DNA from: Mactra quadrangularis
Lineage: Eukaryota > Mollusca > Bivalvia > Venerida > Mactridae
NCBI GenBank assembly: GCA_025267735.1
Contig: CM046295.1
Span: forward strand, 13,031,167 to 13,095,166
Reading direction: 5' to 3'
Length of the DNA: 64,000 nt
Made by a program: the position numbers and the translations under genes. The notes beneath the pieces are model-generated. The model did not search any database, was not told the DNA's origin, and saw only the letters and a program-made list of their open reading frames with translations. Below are positions 35,547 to 45,841 of the stretch, in pieces; the first letter of the stretch is position 1; every line of letters begins with the position of its first letter.

Positions 35547-37253
35547 GTAAACAATAAATATATTCCATCCGAGCGATCAAGAGCTTTTCATTGATGCAAG
35601 TTACATATTTAATAATTTCTTTCATGTAAATCTCAAAAACTTAAAAATAAAACACTTCTTGGGATTTTAAACGAATAAGGTAATTAATGTTTACAGTGAA
35701 TCATGAATATAAGAGAATATTTTATCTTCAAGTTTGTTATTTATCCATTTATTTAAAGGCCTTAGAAAGTATTAAACACTAATGTATAAACATGTTTCTT
35801 TGATTGTTGTGATACAATGGACAATGTAAAAGTTTTACTTTTACTTTATTTTAACATATGTTTTTGAAGCATCTTAGAAAAATTGAAATATTTTGTTAAA
35901 AATCGATCTTACACCAAAAAACGGACGGAAATACGCAATGTATTTAATTATTACTCAATGTGTCAACTATGTAACAATTAGACATTTATCAAATGTAAAT
36001 ATATCATTGTCATTAGATTCAGATCATAAATGATCTAGAGTGAAGTTACACTATTAGGACCATCAAAATCAATAACCTTTATAGCAGAATGGACGTAATA
36101 AAGGGACTTCTCTTTTCTCATTTAAATATGTATGATTTAAGATTGTCAAATATATCATGGTATTACAGTAATCACAGTGGTCATTATAGTGGAACTTTAC
36201 TGTAGTATGTACATCTCATAATACTATAGTCAAAATAAATAATTATTTCAATGAATATGTATTTTACTTCAAAAATCTGTAACAAGTAAACATATTATAT
36301 TTTATTCTAATTTTAATACATTTTATTTTGTGATTCATTTATTTAATTATATACATTTGTTATATAATAGTGTCACAGATTTTATTGATTTAAAAACATG
36401 TTAATGTAATGTGTTATCGCAATTTCTTTAGCTTTGTTTGGATTTCTGTGACAGCTGTCTAAACAAACTCATAGGTGATGCAAGTCAGAAGCACGGTTTT
36501 CGTGCTTTCACCAACGCACGTTGTCTTAAAGATGTTTTGCAATGAACATAATCACTTTAAGATATCAGTCATGCCAACCGAATGCACCCAGACAGATTGC
36601 AAAGAAAGTGGTTGCTTACAAACAAATTTGGACGTATACAGTGTATGTGTTCCGTATGGGTGTCCTAGGATCGATATGCATTTCTATAATGTCTGATTAT
36701 GTATTATCATGACGACAGTACGCCGGAATTTTAACATTGATTGTGCAAGATGTGATTATTATTATATTTTTAAAATATTTGTCAGTTAGAATGTACTCAT
36801 TTTTATATGTTTAAGTGTGCTTACATATTTAAAGAAAGGACATACTTATGTATTTAATATAAAATTGTATTCATATCTATATAGATAACGTATCAATAAA
36901 TCTTTTAAAATCTGATTATATTTGTTCTTTAATTCATTTCAATGTCACATGATCACCAACTAATTAATTTGATTTAATACCTATTTTATTCAATAAATTG
37001 GATTGGATAACAGGCATATAATGCCTATACACATCCTTTCCATGGTCAAAGTAATACAACATGGTTTTTAAATGTGAGTAAATAAATGAATAAATAAGTA
37101 GAAGAAATAAAAGTATACATACATGTTAACTAGAATGAATAAGAAGATCACCAACTCTTTTACAACCTGTGATTTTGCCTGACATCCGTACCTCAATCCT
37201 TTCATTGTTCCTAAAATCTATTGACAACAGTTATTCCTAATCTGTCTCATTCA

Positions 37254-37535
37254 TTTGTTGAGTGTCTTAGCCTGCACGTCTACTGATCAAGGGATCGTTG
37301 GTTTGATTCCCGGGCGGGGCATACTTTCGTGGAGTTTGGTCATAATTTTATTTCAACGACCATTCTCCCTCCTACCAATGATTTTGTAGGGCAGTTGTCA
37401 GTCACTGACAAAAGTATGTGCCTAGTAGTTTCGCCATTTGATTAAATCCATAGGTTTAGCCATTGCAGGAAGAGGAAGTAGGTAGAGTGTCCGTCGTTAT
37501 ATGACCTATACAATGTGTTGTTACGGTGTTAAATC
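37254..37535 (+). mobile_element. tRNA-derived SINE with LINE-like 3' stem-loop
   Basis: The head has box A-like GTGTCTTAGCCTGCACG and box B GGTTTGATTCCCGGG. The body is unique in the window. The 3' end has a stem CGTCGT/ACGGTG (37492-37497 with 37523-37528, two G-U pairs) whose loop contains ATATGACC and TGTGTTG, as in the LINE and the SINE at 42886. Confidence 0.75.
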
Positions 37536-37784
37536 TTATAATTACAAGTCCAACGTCGTAACCACTCAGCCACCCCCTTCTTTATTATTGATGTCAGTGG
37601 CATTTTGTATGTACATAAAACAGTAAATTCATTCTGGTATATTTTTGGTTAAATCATAAACGGAAACGGGAACCATGCACATTACAATGATTTTTACTTG
37701 TTTCAAAGCAGTTTCAACACAACTATGGTCTATTTTTCGGCTACCAGCGCACCTAACTTAACTTCTGAACTGTATATACTAGAC

Positions 37785-37998
37785 CGGACCATTGTTTATA
37801 ACCAGTTCTAACATACCCTTCCATAAATCCAACAATTTGCCAAATACATGTACTTGTACTTTATGAATGGAGGAAAATAGACACCATATTAAATTTTTCT
37901 TAGAAGGGTTGAAGCGATCCGGTTGTGATTCGAACATGTTCCTCCTTCAGGAAACTAGATTCGATCAATGCGCTACAACTGTGCTACACACCCGTGAC
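37785..37998 (-). mobile_element. tRNA-derived SINE (TAGCGCAGTTGG type), copy 4, decayed
   Basis: The minus strand box A region GTAGCGCATTGATCG is decayed. A TGTTCGAATCACAACC box B-like part lies about 60 bases on. The body aligns with the other copies. Confidence 0.55.
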
Positions 37999-39337
37999 AT
38001 AATTTACGTTATAAAAAGGAATACAATGAGTGCATGTCATAAAAAGTAAGACAAAAGTAAAGTGGCAGGTTTTGTCACAAAACAGGTTTGTTCTTGTCAT
38101 GTAGAGAAGTTGCTCATAGAACTATATTTCTCTTCTCCATTTTATCAATTAAAGGGACATAACTAAGTTTGAAAATCATATTCCAAATTATTGGCTTCCT
38201 GTGTAACAAGATGATGTAACTTTAATCTGGTTGATATACCTTAATTGATGTGCTATGGTCACAATATATGGTGTAATTTCATTGAAAGTGGTAAATCCCT
38301 GTAGAAATGTCGGAGAAATTGTGTACAATATGTGTCAGTGTAAATATATAAAATATGTGTCAGTGTTTTAGACCGACGCATGTCTATTAGGTTACACATC
38401 ACTATATATTCACCGGAAGAGGTAATTTGCTGGGAAAAGAAAATATGTGGCATGCAGCATAGTCATTATTTGAGAGTACCCAGTGTCCTCATTTGAGGTG
38501 GCTATATTGAAGAGTATGTATGTCTTTGATAATGCTTTTCCCGTGAAACTATACAAAAATCAATGAATCTAGTTTACTTTGTTTGCTCGCGTAGAGTGGT
38601 TAAAAGGGAGGAGACTCTGTACGGCTTGTGAAGAATGAAAAACGTGTTTCACTTAGGAAATTTCAATCGATTTTTTTCTTATAAGTAACGTAACTTTTTT
38701 GGTGGCCTTCAAAGTGTATGGTAAGGTTGTCTGTCGTTCTGTGTGCTCTAGGCCGGTCCACTCGGCATTATATAATCAGTTATACATGATAATGTGTTAA
38801 TTCGTCGTGCTTGCACAACCAGCAATTCCAATGCGGCATCAAAATACACTAATCGTACGTTATAGATAACAAGAAGCGAAGAAAAAAGGTTATAATTTTA
38901 TGTCTATGCGTGAAAATCTACTGAGATATGAAATACAATGCACGTCCAGCGTTTACAAGATGTAAGATCCAGTGAGCGCTAACATTTAAGATATATACTG
39001 CATGTTGAATGCTTGTGAGCAACCGATTCTCTTTCAATGTTGCGTCCTTGCTTAAGACCCAACAACTTACTACGTCATCTTAAAACAGTTGCAAAACACA
39101 CGTCATAGCGAATCGCAGGGACTCGCGCGGTGGCTTGCGATCGTTACGATAGTGCTTGTTAGTGTTTAAATAGCGCTCGGATTGGTAGAACGTGCAACTA
39201 ATTCGTGTTGAGTTATTTCAGCTTTTGATCTGTGATGACTGGAATTACCGTGATTAGAGTAAGATTCATAAACACAAACACAAATATTGTTTTTTTTTAC
39301 ATTTAATTTCTACATCTTGGTCATTTTATTAATTTAG
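37999..39337. other. Non-coding, nothing recognised beyond shared flank pieces
   Basis: 38100-38200 (GAGAAGTTGCTCATAGA) resembles 23870 and 55345 in the other gene flanks. The rest is not recognised. Confidence 0.4.
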
Positions 39338-39615
39338 ATTGTTATACCCCCGCTTCGAAGAAGAGGGGGGTATACTGTTTTACCCTTGTCCGTGCGTGCG
39401 TGCGTGCGTGCGTGCGTGTGTGCGTCCGTCCGTCCGTCCGTCCGTCCGTTACAAAATTTCCGTCACAGTTTTCTCAGCAACTATACCATGCAGCAGCCTG
39501 AAACTTTGCATATTGCTTCATCCTATAGTCCCATGTGGTGTAAAGCGATTTCATGCTCCTCGCTCATCTACTTCCTGTTTGTCGCATATTTTTAGATTTT
39601 GGCGGGGGTATCACT
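39338..39615. mobile_element. MITE-like element with TATACCCCCGC ends and (CGTG)n(CGTC)n core
   Basis: TTATACCCCCGC at the left and GGCGGGGGTATCAC at the right are inverted. The interior has CGTG and CGTC tetranucleotide runs at about 39390-39448. The short frames across it read VRACVRA/VRPSVRPS from the repeats and are not genes. Confidence 0.6.
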
Positions 39616-40239
39616 AGTGAGCATTAGCTCAAAGATTTACTTGTTTAATTTGTCTTTCTGATATGAATAAATTTTGTAACAATCGTCTGTGATATATTAT
39701 CTAATTCGTAACATAATCGGAGTTTAATTATTTGTCGTAACCATAACTTTTTCATGCGTTTTTCGATGATAAGGAGGTTGACAAATCACGAATACTTTTT
39801 ATTAACAATTCTTCTTTATGGTCTTCGCTTTGAAAAAATGAACCATTGTAAATTAACGAGTTAAAATTAACCTATATAATTTTGCCAACATACAGTATCA
39901 GTAATGTTTTTGTGTCACTAAAATAATAAATGTACTTGAAGTGGTTTAACAAACGCGATTGTATCGCTTGAATATATACGGTATGTTTGAAAATCAAAGG
40001 ACGGTTACATGACATAATCCCTGTGGCATAGGTAGTTTCAAAATAGCGCCTATATATGTCCGAGGTTATTCATAGTGAATGTCCGAGGAGCTCCAAGCAT
40101 ACAAATAGGCTAAGAAAAGAAATACAGTACCGTTACTGTAGTCTCGGAGTCAAGAGATAAAGGAGTGCCGTGACTCTAGACAACCATGTGTGGCGACGTT
40201 AAAGCTACGGGATTTCCATGGATGTATTTTCTGTTTATT

Positions 40240-40508
40240 TGTTGTGTTGGGTTTTAATGCCGTTGCAACACATTGTATAGGTCATTTAACGGCGGTCGGT
40301 CAACCTACTCACTCCTCCTGGAGAGGCTAAATCTCTGGATTTAGCTGTTAACCAACAACTAAGCGCTTACTATAGTTAGAAACTGACAATTGCCTTACAT
40401 AATTAAAAGTCATTGGTAGGAGATAGAATGGCCGTAGAACTAATTTCATCGCACCCACGGCCCTTCTATCACTAGACTAGCGTGTTACCTACTGAGCTAA
40501 CCGGCTGA
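40240..40508 (-). mobile_element. tRNA-derived SINE (TAGCTCAG type), copy 2, with 3' stem-loop
   Basis: The minus strand head GGTTAGCTCAGTAGGTAAC (box A), decayed box B, body as in 29325-29618. The 3' end has stem GCCGTT/AACGGC (40259-40264 with 40288-40293) and a 23-base loop with TGACC and TGTGTTG. It ends ATTAAAACCCAACAC. Confidence 0.75.
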
Positions 40509-41142
40509 CACACATAAATGTATAGCCACTGCCTTAACATTATGTAGTAATTGATATAAAAAAGATAATAGATATGTTTTTAATACTTGGAATTATTTTT
40601 ATGTTTATTTAATTATATCAATTACGTTTCAAATGGCCACATGTTATTGACAACATCTACATGTGCGGTTTTGCTGGTCAATAACTTCTCGAATTATGAG
40701 TAGTATTTATTAAATTAAGAATACTGGTTAGTGTAATTACATTATACAATACTTTCATACAAGTGAAAAAGTGGAAACACTCACGCCAAACTTGAATTTT
40801 ACCAAACACAGCGTATACAGCATACTTACAGAGTGAAACCAATTGTTAAGTTTGACATGTACAAAACTGTCATTCTCTCGATCATTACTTGTACAGAGAA
40901 AATTATCAAGGAAGTGTCTGACTAACTAATTTTATGTTTAATATGGGTTCTTTTGCCACACATGGATGGTTTATGTGCAGAACCCATGGTGTGGCCCTCT
41001 CACCCTTGAAAGTTGCATTTTTTAAGCCTAAAGTGGGTCACAATTTTGAAAGTTTGTTCCAAAATAATTCATATAAGGGTCGATATTTAAGTGTCAAACG
41101 TGGTATAATTTTGTGTTTACTGTTTGCGATAGTTGGTTTAAA

Positions 41143-42230
41143 GGAAAAGGTCTTATAACATGTTTATATAGACTCGCTCCGCATCTGGGCAACACATCAC
41201 AAATCTTTTCACAATATTACAAAACACTATAGAATGATTATGGACTAAGATCTTAAGTAAACGCTTTATAAATTATAATTCGGACCACTGTAGTGTAACC
41301 TCAAAACTTAATGACAATAAAAGCCAAATATTAGCCATAATAAAACATCGATTGTCTTTGTATCAAGTTGTATGAACTAGAAGTAATTAAAACTATTGTT
41401 AAAGAATGTTTAAGGTAATTTGGGTTACATATTTATTAAGGGAACAATAGAATATAATGACATAGAAGTATGGATTTCAACGATTCATATATTTAAATAA
41501 ACTTATCTGAAATATACTGTATAACATTTAAAATATATCTTAGTTATTAAATTCATACATCGTATCTGTCTACGTTGATTGGCGTACAACTCCGAGATAA
41601 ATCTTTATTGAAACTATTGAATTGAAATTGTAATTTCAGATAAGATTCAAGATCTCATATTTAAAGGGTTTGAAAATTGATTAACAACACGACCAAAGGA
41701 TTTTTCAAAAAAAAGGAGCTGCAGACATAACATCATTAATTAAATACTCATGAATCGATAAAGTAATTAAAATATGGAAACCCACAAAGCTGGTATTCCC
41801 TAATTGATTGTCTTTCATAATTTAACAGGGAAGGTCGTAAAACACGTTTATAATATAGACTCGATCCGCATCTTGGGAGCATATCATAAAAATTTGTTTC
41901 ATAATATAACAAAACAACAAAACATGACAAGGACAAAACCTTCAGTAAGGCGCATTATAATATGGACCACTGTAGTGTAACCTTTAATCATCATGACAAT
42001 ACAAGACAAATATCAGTCGTAATCTTTATATCATGTTTAATGAATAAGTAGTATATAAAATATTGTTTAGGGTTAATCAGATAATTAAGGTTAAACTATT
42101 TATTAAGAGATTAATAATATATAATGACGTAGATATATAGAATTTCATATTTGCAATTCATATAAGTAAACTTACGGGTCAAGTATGAAAAGGTATTTAT
42201 CATTGCTATACATCAGTTATAATTTGAACT
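41143..42230. repeat. Tandem duplication upstream of gene 3 (41143-41560 and 41826-42230)
   Basis: Both copies carry TATAGACTCG.TCCGCATCT, a TCACAAT/TCATAATAT-AC-AAAACA stretch and GGACCACTGTAGTGTAACCT, in the same order about 680 bases apart. Located 160-1240 bases before the start codon, so it may include promoter sequence. No ORF shared. Confidence 0.6.
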
Positions 42231-42370
42231 AAGTTTATAGTTTTAAAGAAAAAAGCCAGGCTAATTAATATATTATAGTTTTTCTCACGTTGGTGATAAT
42301 CGTTATATAAAAGGTTAGTTGCTAATTATGTGACCAAATAAACAATTTAATACCAACAGCAGTCGGGATA

Positions 42371-42386
42371 TATAATTTCAGTCAAG
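42371..42386 (+). promoter_or_regulatory. Likely splice acceptor just before the gene 3 start codon
   Basis: TATAATTTCAG ends at 42381, five bases before ATG. Same layout as gene 1. Confidence 0.5.
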
Positions 42387-42751
42387 ATGGCCAAGAAAGG
42401 TAGTCGAGATATTTTAACACACTCTCAGTTAAATGCGGGAGATGAATATTTTGATCTCACCTGCACTCGATGCTCAAAGAAGAAGAAAAATAAACAATCA
42501 GTGAAATATTGTGTCACTTGCAAACAATATATTTGTAAAGATTGTTTGGAGATTCATGATGATTTTCATTCTTCAGCAGGACATGTTTTAGTTGATACTG
42601 ATTGCAGAGTGTCATCGTCCAGACAATCTGGTCGTGATATAAAGATGGTTCCAACTGAACTATGTAAAGAACATCCAATGGAAGTTGTTAATATGTATTG
42701 TGAGGATGATGGTAGTGTAGGATGTCATATATGCTTTGCTTTACACCATAG
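42387..42751 (+). pseudogene. Gene 3 coding exon 1 (double B-box), intact exon of an interrupted gene
   Basis: 365 bases, start MAKKGSRDILTHSQLNAGDE. B-box 1 (CTRC, CVTC, CKDC, H) and the first part of B-box 2 (CKEH, C, CHIC, H) are complete, and the donor AG|GTAAGT is ideal. It is the most divergent exon 1 of the four. The exon itself shows no damage; the gene is marked as a pseudogene only because its second exon carries a LINE. Product without the propeller could still be made if transcription ends inside the LINE. Confidence 0.75.
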
Positions 42752-42885
42752 GTAAGTTTTTTGTATAATGTTATTGATATTGATGTCACTCAAATATACG
42801 CTAGTTCTTTGTTTCCATAGCAATGTTGCGTAAAACGTTGATTTTTTATGTGTGCAACTATTTACCATTTGTTAAACTTTAGTTT

Positions 42886-43111
42886 AACCGCGGCCGTAGT
42901 AGCGTAGTGGTTAGCATGTCTGACTTTGAATCCGGAGATTGCGGGTTCGAACCCGGTCGCAGTAGGTCATACCCTATGCATGAGTTGTTGGCCTTGTGGT
43001 AGGGTACAATAGTACTGGTGATAGAAGATTGTCCAAGAAACCTATAGTAGGAAGAGCTGGCCGTCGTATATATGACCCAAATATGTGTTGAATACGACGT
43101 AAAAAAACACT
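42886..43111 (+). mobile_element. tRNA-Arg-like SINE, full form with 3' stem-loop
   Basis: Head CCGCGGCCGTAG..GGTTAGCATGTCTGAC, box B GGTTCGAACCC. The first about 135 bases match the short SINE at 35396. It then continues to an 8-bp stem (43062-43069 with 43092-43099; CGTCGTAT/ATACGACG) with a 22-base loop and a GTAAAAAAAC end. Flanked by TTTAGTTT at 42878-42885 and 43112-43119. Confidence 0.85.
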
Positions 43112-43260
43112 TTTAGTTTCCCCAGTATTTATTATCATTTGTGTTGCGTTGACATACAAATTAGTCGCTTAAAATGGCTAAAATAATAATTTCCTGACCG
43201 TCGGACACAATGATTTTCATTGAAAATAAAATTTCATTAATTGCTTTGATATTTTCTAAT

Positions 43261-43384
43261 TTTTCTCAACTGTCAAAGTTTGAATCATTTCACGTTGATT
43301 GATTACACACTATCACAATATCATAGGTGTAAAATAAAGAGCACGAAGTCACCGTGACATTATTCATGTTTTGACAGTTGATCA
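43261..43384. mobile_element. Small TIR element (TTTTCTCAACTGTCAAA), copy 1
   Basis: Inverted ends TTTTCTCAACTGTCAAA and TTTTGACAGTTGAT. The interior is the reverse complement of 53112-53241. Non-coding. Confidence 0.7.
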
Positions 43385-43698
43385 AGTACAATTGCCCCAG
43401 TCTTAATAGTGTTTGGACAAATAGTTCTTAGTTTATCCAGCTGACAAACAATGAAACCAAAGTGACTTTAGTCCACGTGACTTTGACCGTTAATCTACCG
43501 ATTTCGAAACAAGTAAGGGCAATCTGATAGTCATAGCCCGACTTCCCACAAAAAGATTATCCGACACTAAATAGTTTTGCTGGTTCTAAACAGGCCGACT
43601 GAAGGACGGACCGACAGACGGATGGACGGACAATATAATGTTATAACCAAATACGACACACAGTAAATTTCTTATTGCAAGAAACAATGACAAAATAC

Positions 43699-44147
43699 CA
43701 GAGGCGCGTTCAACAAAGCGAGCGCTCGGGGCGTCATCGAGCGCTTTCTTCCTGAACGCGCACGCCCGCGCGAGTGCTCACGAGCGCTTTCAATTCAGCT
43801 CGAGAAGTGCTTTGCCTAGATATCAAATATGGCGGCTGGATGAATTAAAATTTTATCTCAAAGAATTTTCCCTGAAAAGTGGGAAGGAAACTTGTGTGTT
43901 ACTTGTTCCACTTAACATATCCGCACAATGCATTTGATATAATATATGTGGTACAGTAAAGTGTATCATAATGATTCATATATGATAAAAAATGTGAAAG
44001 ATCTCAAGTTTCAGCAGAAATAGACCACCCATCCGCTTTTTTCAATAATGTGCCAATTGACGCCATATTTTACAGCGAGCGCCTGCAGTCGTTCAATTTT
44101 ACAATTGCAGCCGCTCGCACGAGTGGTCGCTTTGTTAAAAACCTCAG
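43699..44147. mobile_element. GC-rich foldback/MITE (CAGAGGCGCGTTC ends)
   Basis: CAGAGGCGCGTTCAACAAAG at the left pairs imperfectly with the right end, which reads CTGAGGTTTTTAACAAAGCG on the other strand. AGCGCTCG-type motifs inside. No ORF, no clear duplication. Confidence 0.6.
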
Positions 44148-44275
44148 ACGATGTTATGAATTAAAAGTTCCGTCCATTCATTGACATAATATTTATAACA
44201 TAATTCTCAGGTAACCAGTTGATAAAATCTTGCATTAAAGCATTTAAATATTTTTTACTTTCTTCCATTTGACAG

Positions 44276-44762
44276 ATTCTGCAACGGAATACATTATGTT
44301 CCGAAATATATTCAAGATAACAACTCTAAACGCATAATTGATCGTGTGAGCAAAGAATTTACAAAAACTATTAAACACGTCGACACACTTAAAACGGTAA
44401 GTGAGGCGCAAATTTCAGATTATGAAAAAAGCAAAATTGATTGTAAACAAGAAATAAATCAATATAGAAAAGAAATCAATGACCTCGTTGATAAGATAGA
44501 AGAACAAACACTGACCGAACTTGAAACTAAATACAACCACCATAAACAGTCTATTGATAATCACAATATGGAAATTCAGGACATGAAATCTGACCTTAAA
44601 CTTTGTGAAGATGACATTACATCTGACCAAGTAAATATGGCACACAAATTTGTTTTGGCTATAATGGGTCAAAGTTTGATCAAACAAAGCGAGGAATTGA
44701 AAACAAGATCAGAGAAGAACCAAACGCCAACACTTCGTTTTAGTAGAAATACTGAAATATTA
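44276..44762 (+). pseudogene. Gene 3 coding exon 2, 5' half (coiled coil), broken by LINE
   Basis: Starts FCNGIHYVPKYIQ (final B-box 2 Cys and His) and runs through the coiled coil to FSRNTEIL at residue 284, inside the hydrophobic segment. The LINE follows directly. Reading on into the LINE antisense adds 62 unrelated residues to a stop at 44949-44951, giving a possible 346-residue B-box/coiled-coil protein without propeller. The host codons before the break show no other damage. Confidence 0.9.
44751..44762 (+). repeat. Left target-site duplication of the LINE
   Basis: ACTGAAATATTA, repeated exactly at 50459-50470. Confidence 0.95.
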
Positions 44763-44785
44763 TTTGTTTGTTTGTTTGGGTTTTA

Positions 44786-44819
44786 CGGCGCACCAACACA
44801 GAAAGGTCATATCGCGCCG
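44786..44819 (-). other. 3'-terminal stem-loop of the LINE
   Basis: Stem CGGCGC/GCGCCG (44786-44791 with 44814-44819), 22-base loop containing ATATGACC and TGTGTTG on the minus strand, followed by GTAAAACCC and the CAAA repeats. Counterparts with different stem bases end the SINEs at 42886, 37254 and 40240. Confidence 0.75.
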
Positions 44820-44939
44820 AAAGCTATTAATGATACTAATAATTCAAACTTTATTAATAATGTAAAACTATATCTTATTATAAATATTTATTTCTTTCAA
44901 AAAGTTAAGTATAGCATATGTTGGTACGGATTCAAAAAG

Positions 44940-45749
44940 TTATTTAAGTGAGTTTACTTTAAAATATTTTTCACGAATGTATTTAAGATCCTGACAGTCA
45001 AGGAGAACGTGTTTTACATTGAAATGCTCGTCACATGGTATGCATTTAGGCGCTTCTGCTCTTTTGAGAAGGTATGAATGTGTTAATCTAGTATGACCAA
45101 TTCTACATCGCGAAATTACTATTTGATCTCTGCGATTAGAATATATAATTGACGAAGATGAATTAAGGGTTGGCTTTATGTCTCGTAATTTATTAAAAAT
45201 TGCATTGTTCCACAACGTTTGCCATTTTGATTTTATTAACGTGTTTATTGAACATTTGAAGTCACTACTTGGCAATTTGATATCCACGGGTTGCAAGTTT
45301 AATGATTCTTTGGCTAAAATATCAACTTTTTCATTTCCTTGTATACCTATATGGCTTGGTATCCAGCAGAGGTGTACTGTTTTAGATTTTAAAAGTTCAT
45401 GCAATTTCAATTCGATACTTTTAATAAGAATATTGTCTGAATTATGATTTTTTATGGCCAATAATACTGATAGAGAATCTGAAAAAATGATAAAATTATT
45501 AGTAGTACTATTTGATATGTACGATAAAGCAAGATCTATTGCTTTGACTTCAGCTGTAAATATGGATGCCTGGTCAGGCAATCGCATTCTTGCAACAAAA
45601 GAATTTCCATATGCAGCGCAACCAACTTTGTTACCATCTTTTGAACCGTCAGTAAATAAATGTGTACAATCTTTATATTTTTCTAAAATGTTCACGAATT
45701 CTGATTTGAAGGCCTCTGGACTGGTATTAGATTTACGAAAGTTTGACAA
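44940..45749 (-). pseudogene. LINE ORF2, C-terminal part: RNase H and zinc knuckle
   Basis: RNase H domain with the expected acidic residues in FTDGSKDG, TAEVKAIDLAL, FSDSLS and GNEKVDILAKE, preceded by the HCW-like motif HLCWIPSHIGIQGNE. The C-terminus has CIPCDEHFNVKHVLLDC, a CCHC knuckle usual in I-group ORF2 proteins. The domain would remove RNA from RNA:DNA hybrids during reverse transcription. It is separated from the reverse transcriptase by a one-base frameshift near 45850, where the upstream frame runs into a stop; the open frame continues upstream to about 45840. Confidence 0.9.
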
Positions 45750-45841
45750 ATCAATGTTAACGTTTGGTATGTTGTAGGTCCAAGGAGGAACATTTTCATC
45801 AAAGTTTTGTAGAACGGTAGAGGTGTTAATATTAAGTATTT

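Larger units (their letters stand above)
35319..36900. repeat. Downstream flank shared with gene 3 (51494-52560)
   Basis: Collinear 3' flank with CAGTATCC, AAACAATAAATA, a MITE remnant at 36046-36210 and ACAATGTAAAAGTTT. This copy carries a SINE that the gene 3 flank lacks. The open frame at 36475-36696 has a weak counterpart near 52321 but no conserved translation. Confidence 0.7.
42752..44275 (+). other. Gene 3 intron, 1524 bp
   Basis: GTAAGT..GACAG, phase 2. Contains a full SINE (42886-43111), a small TIR element (43261-43384) and a GC-rich foldback (43699-44147), so over half of it is mobile DNA. Confidence 0.8.

Noticed and set aside
39339..39617. Proteins with VRACVRA and VRPSVRPS repeats
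   Set aside because: They are translations of CGTG/CGTC microsatellites inside a MITE-like element.
42974..43159. 61-codon minus-strand frame
   Set aside because: It lies within the SINE body.
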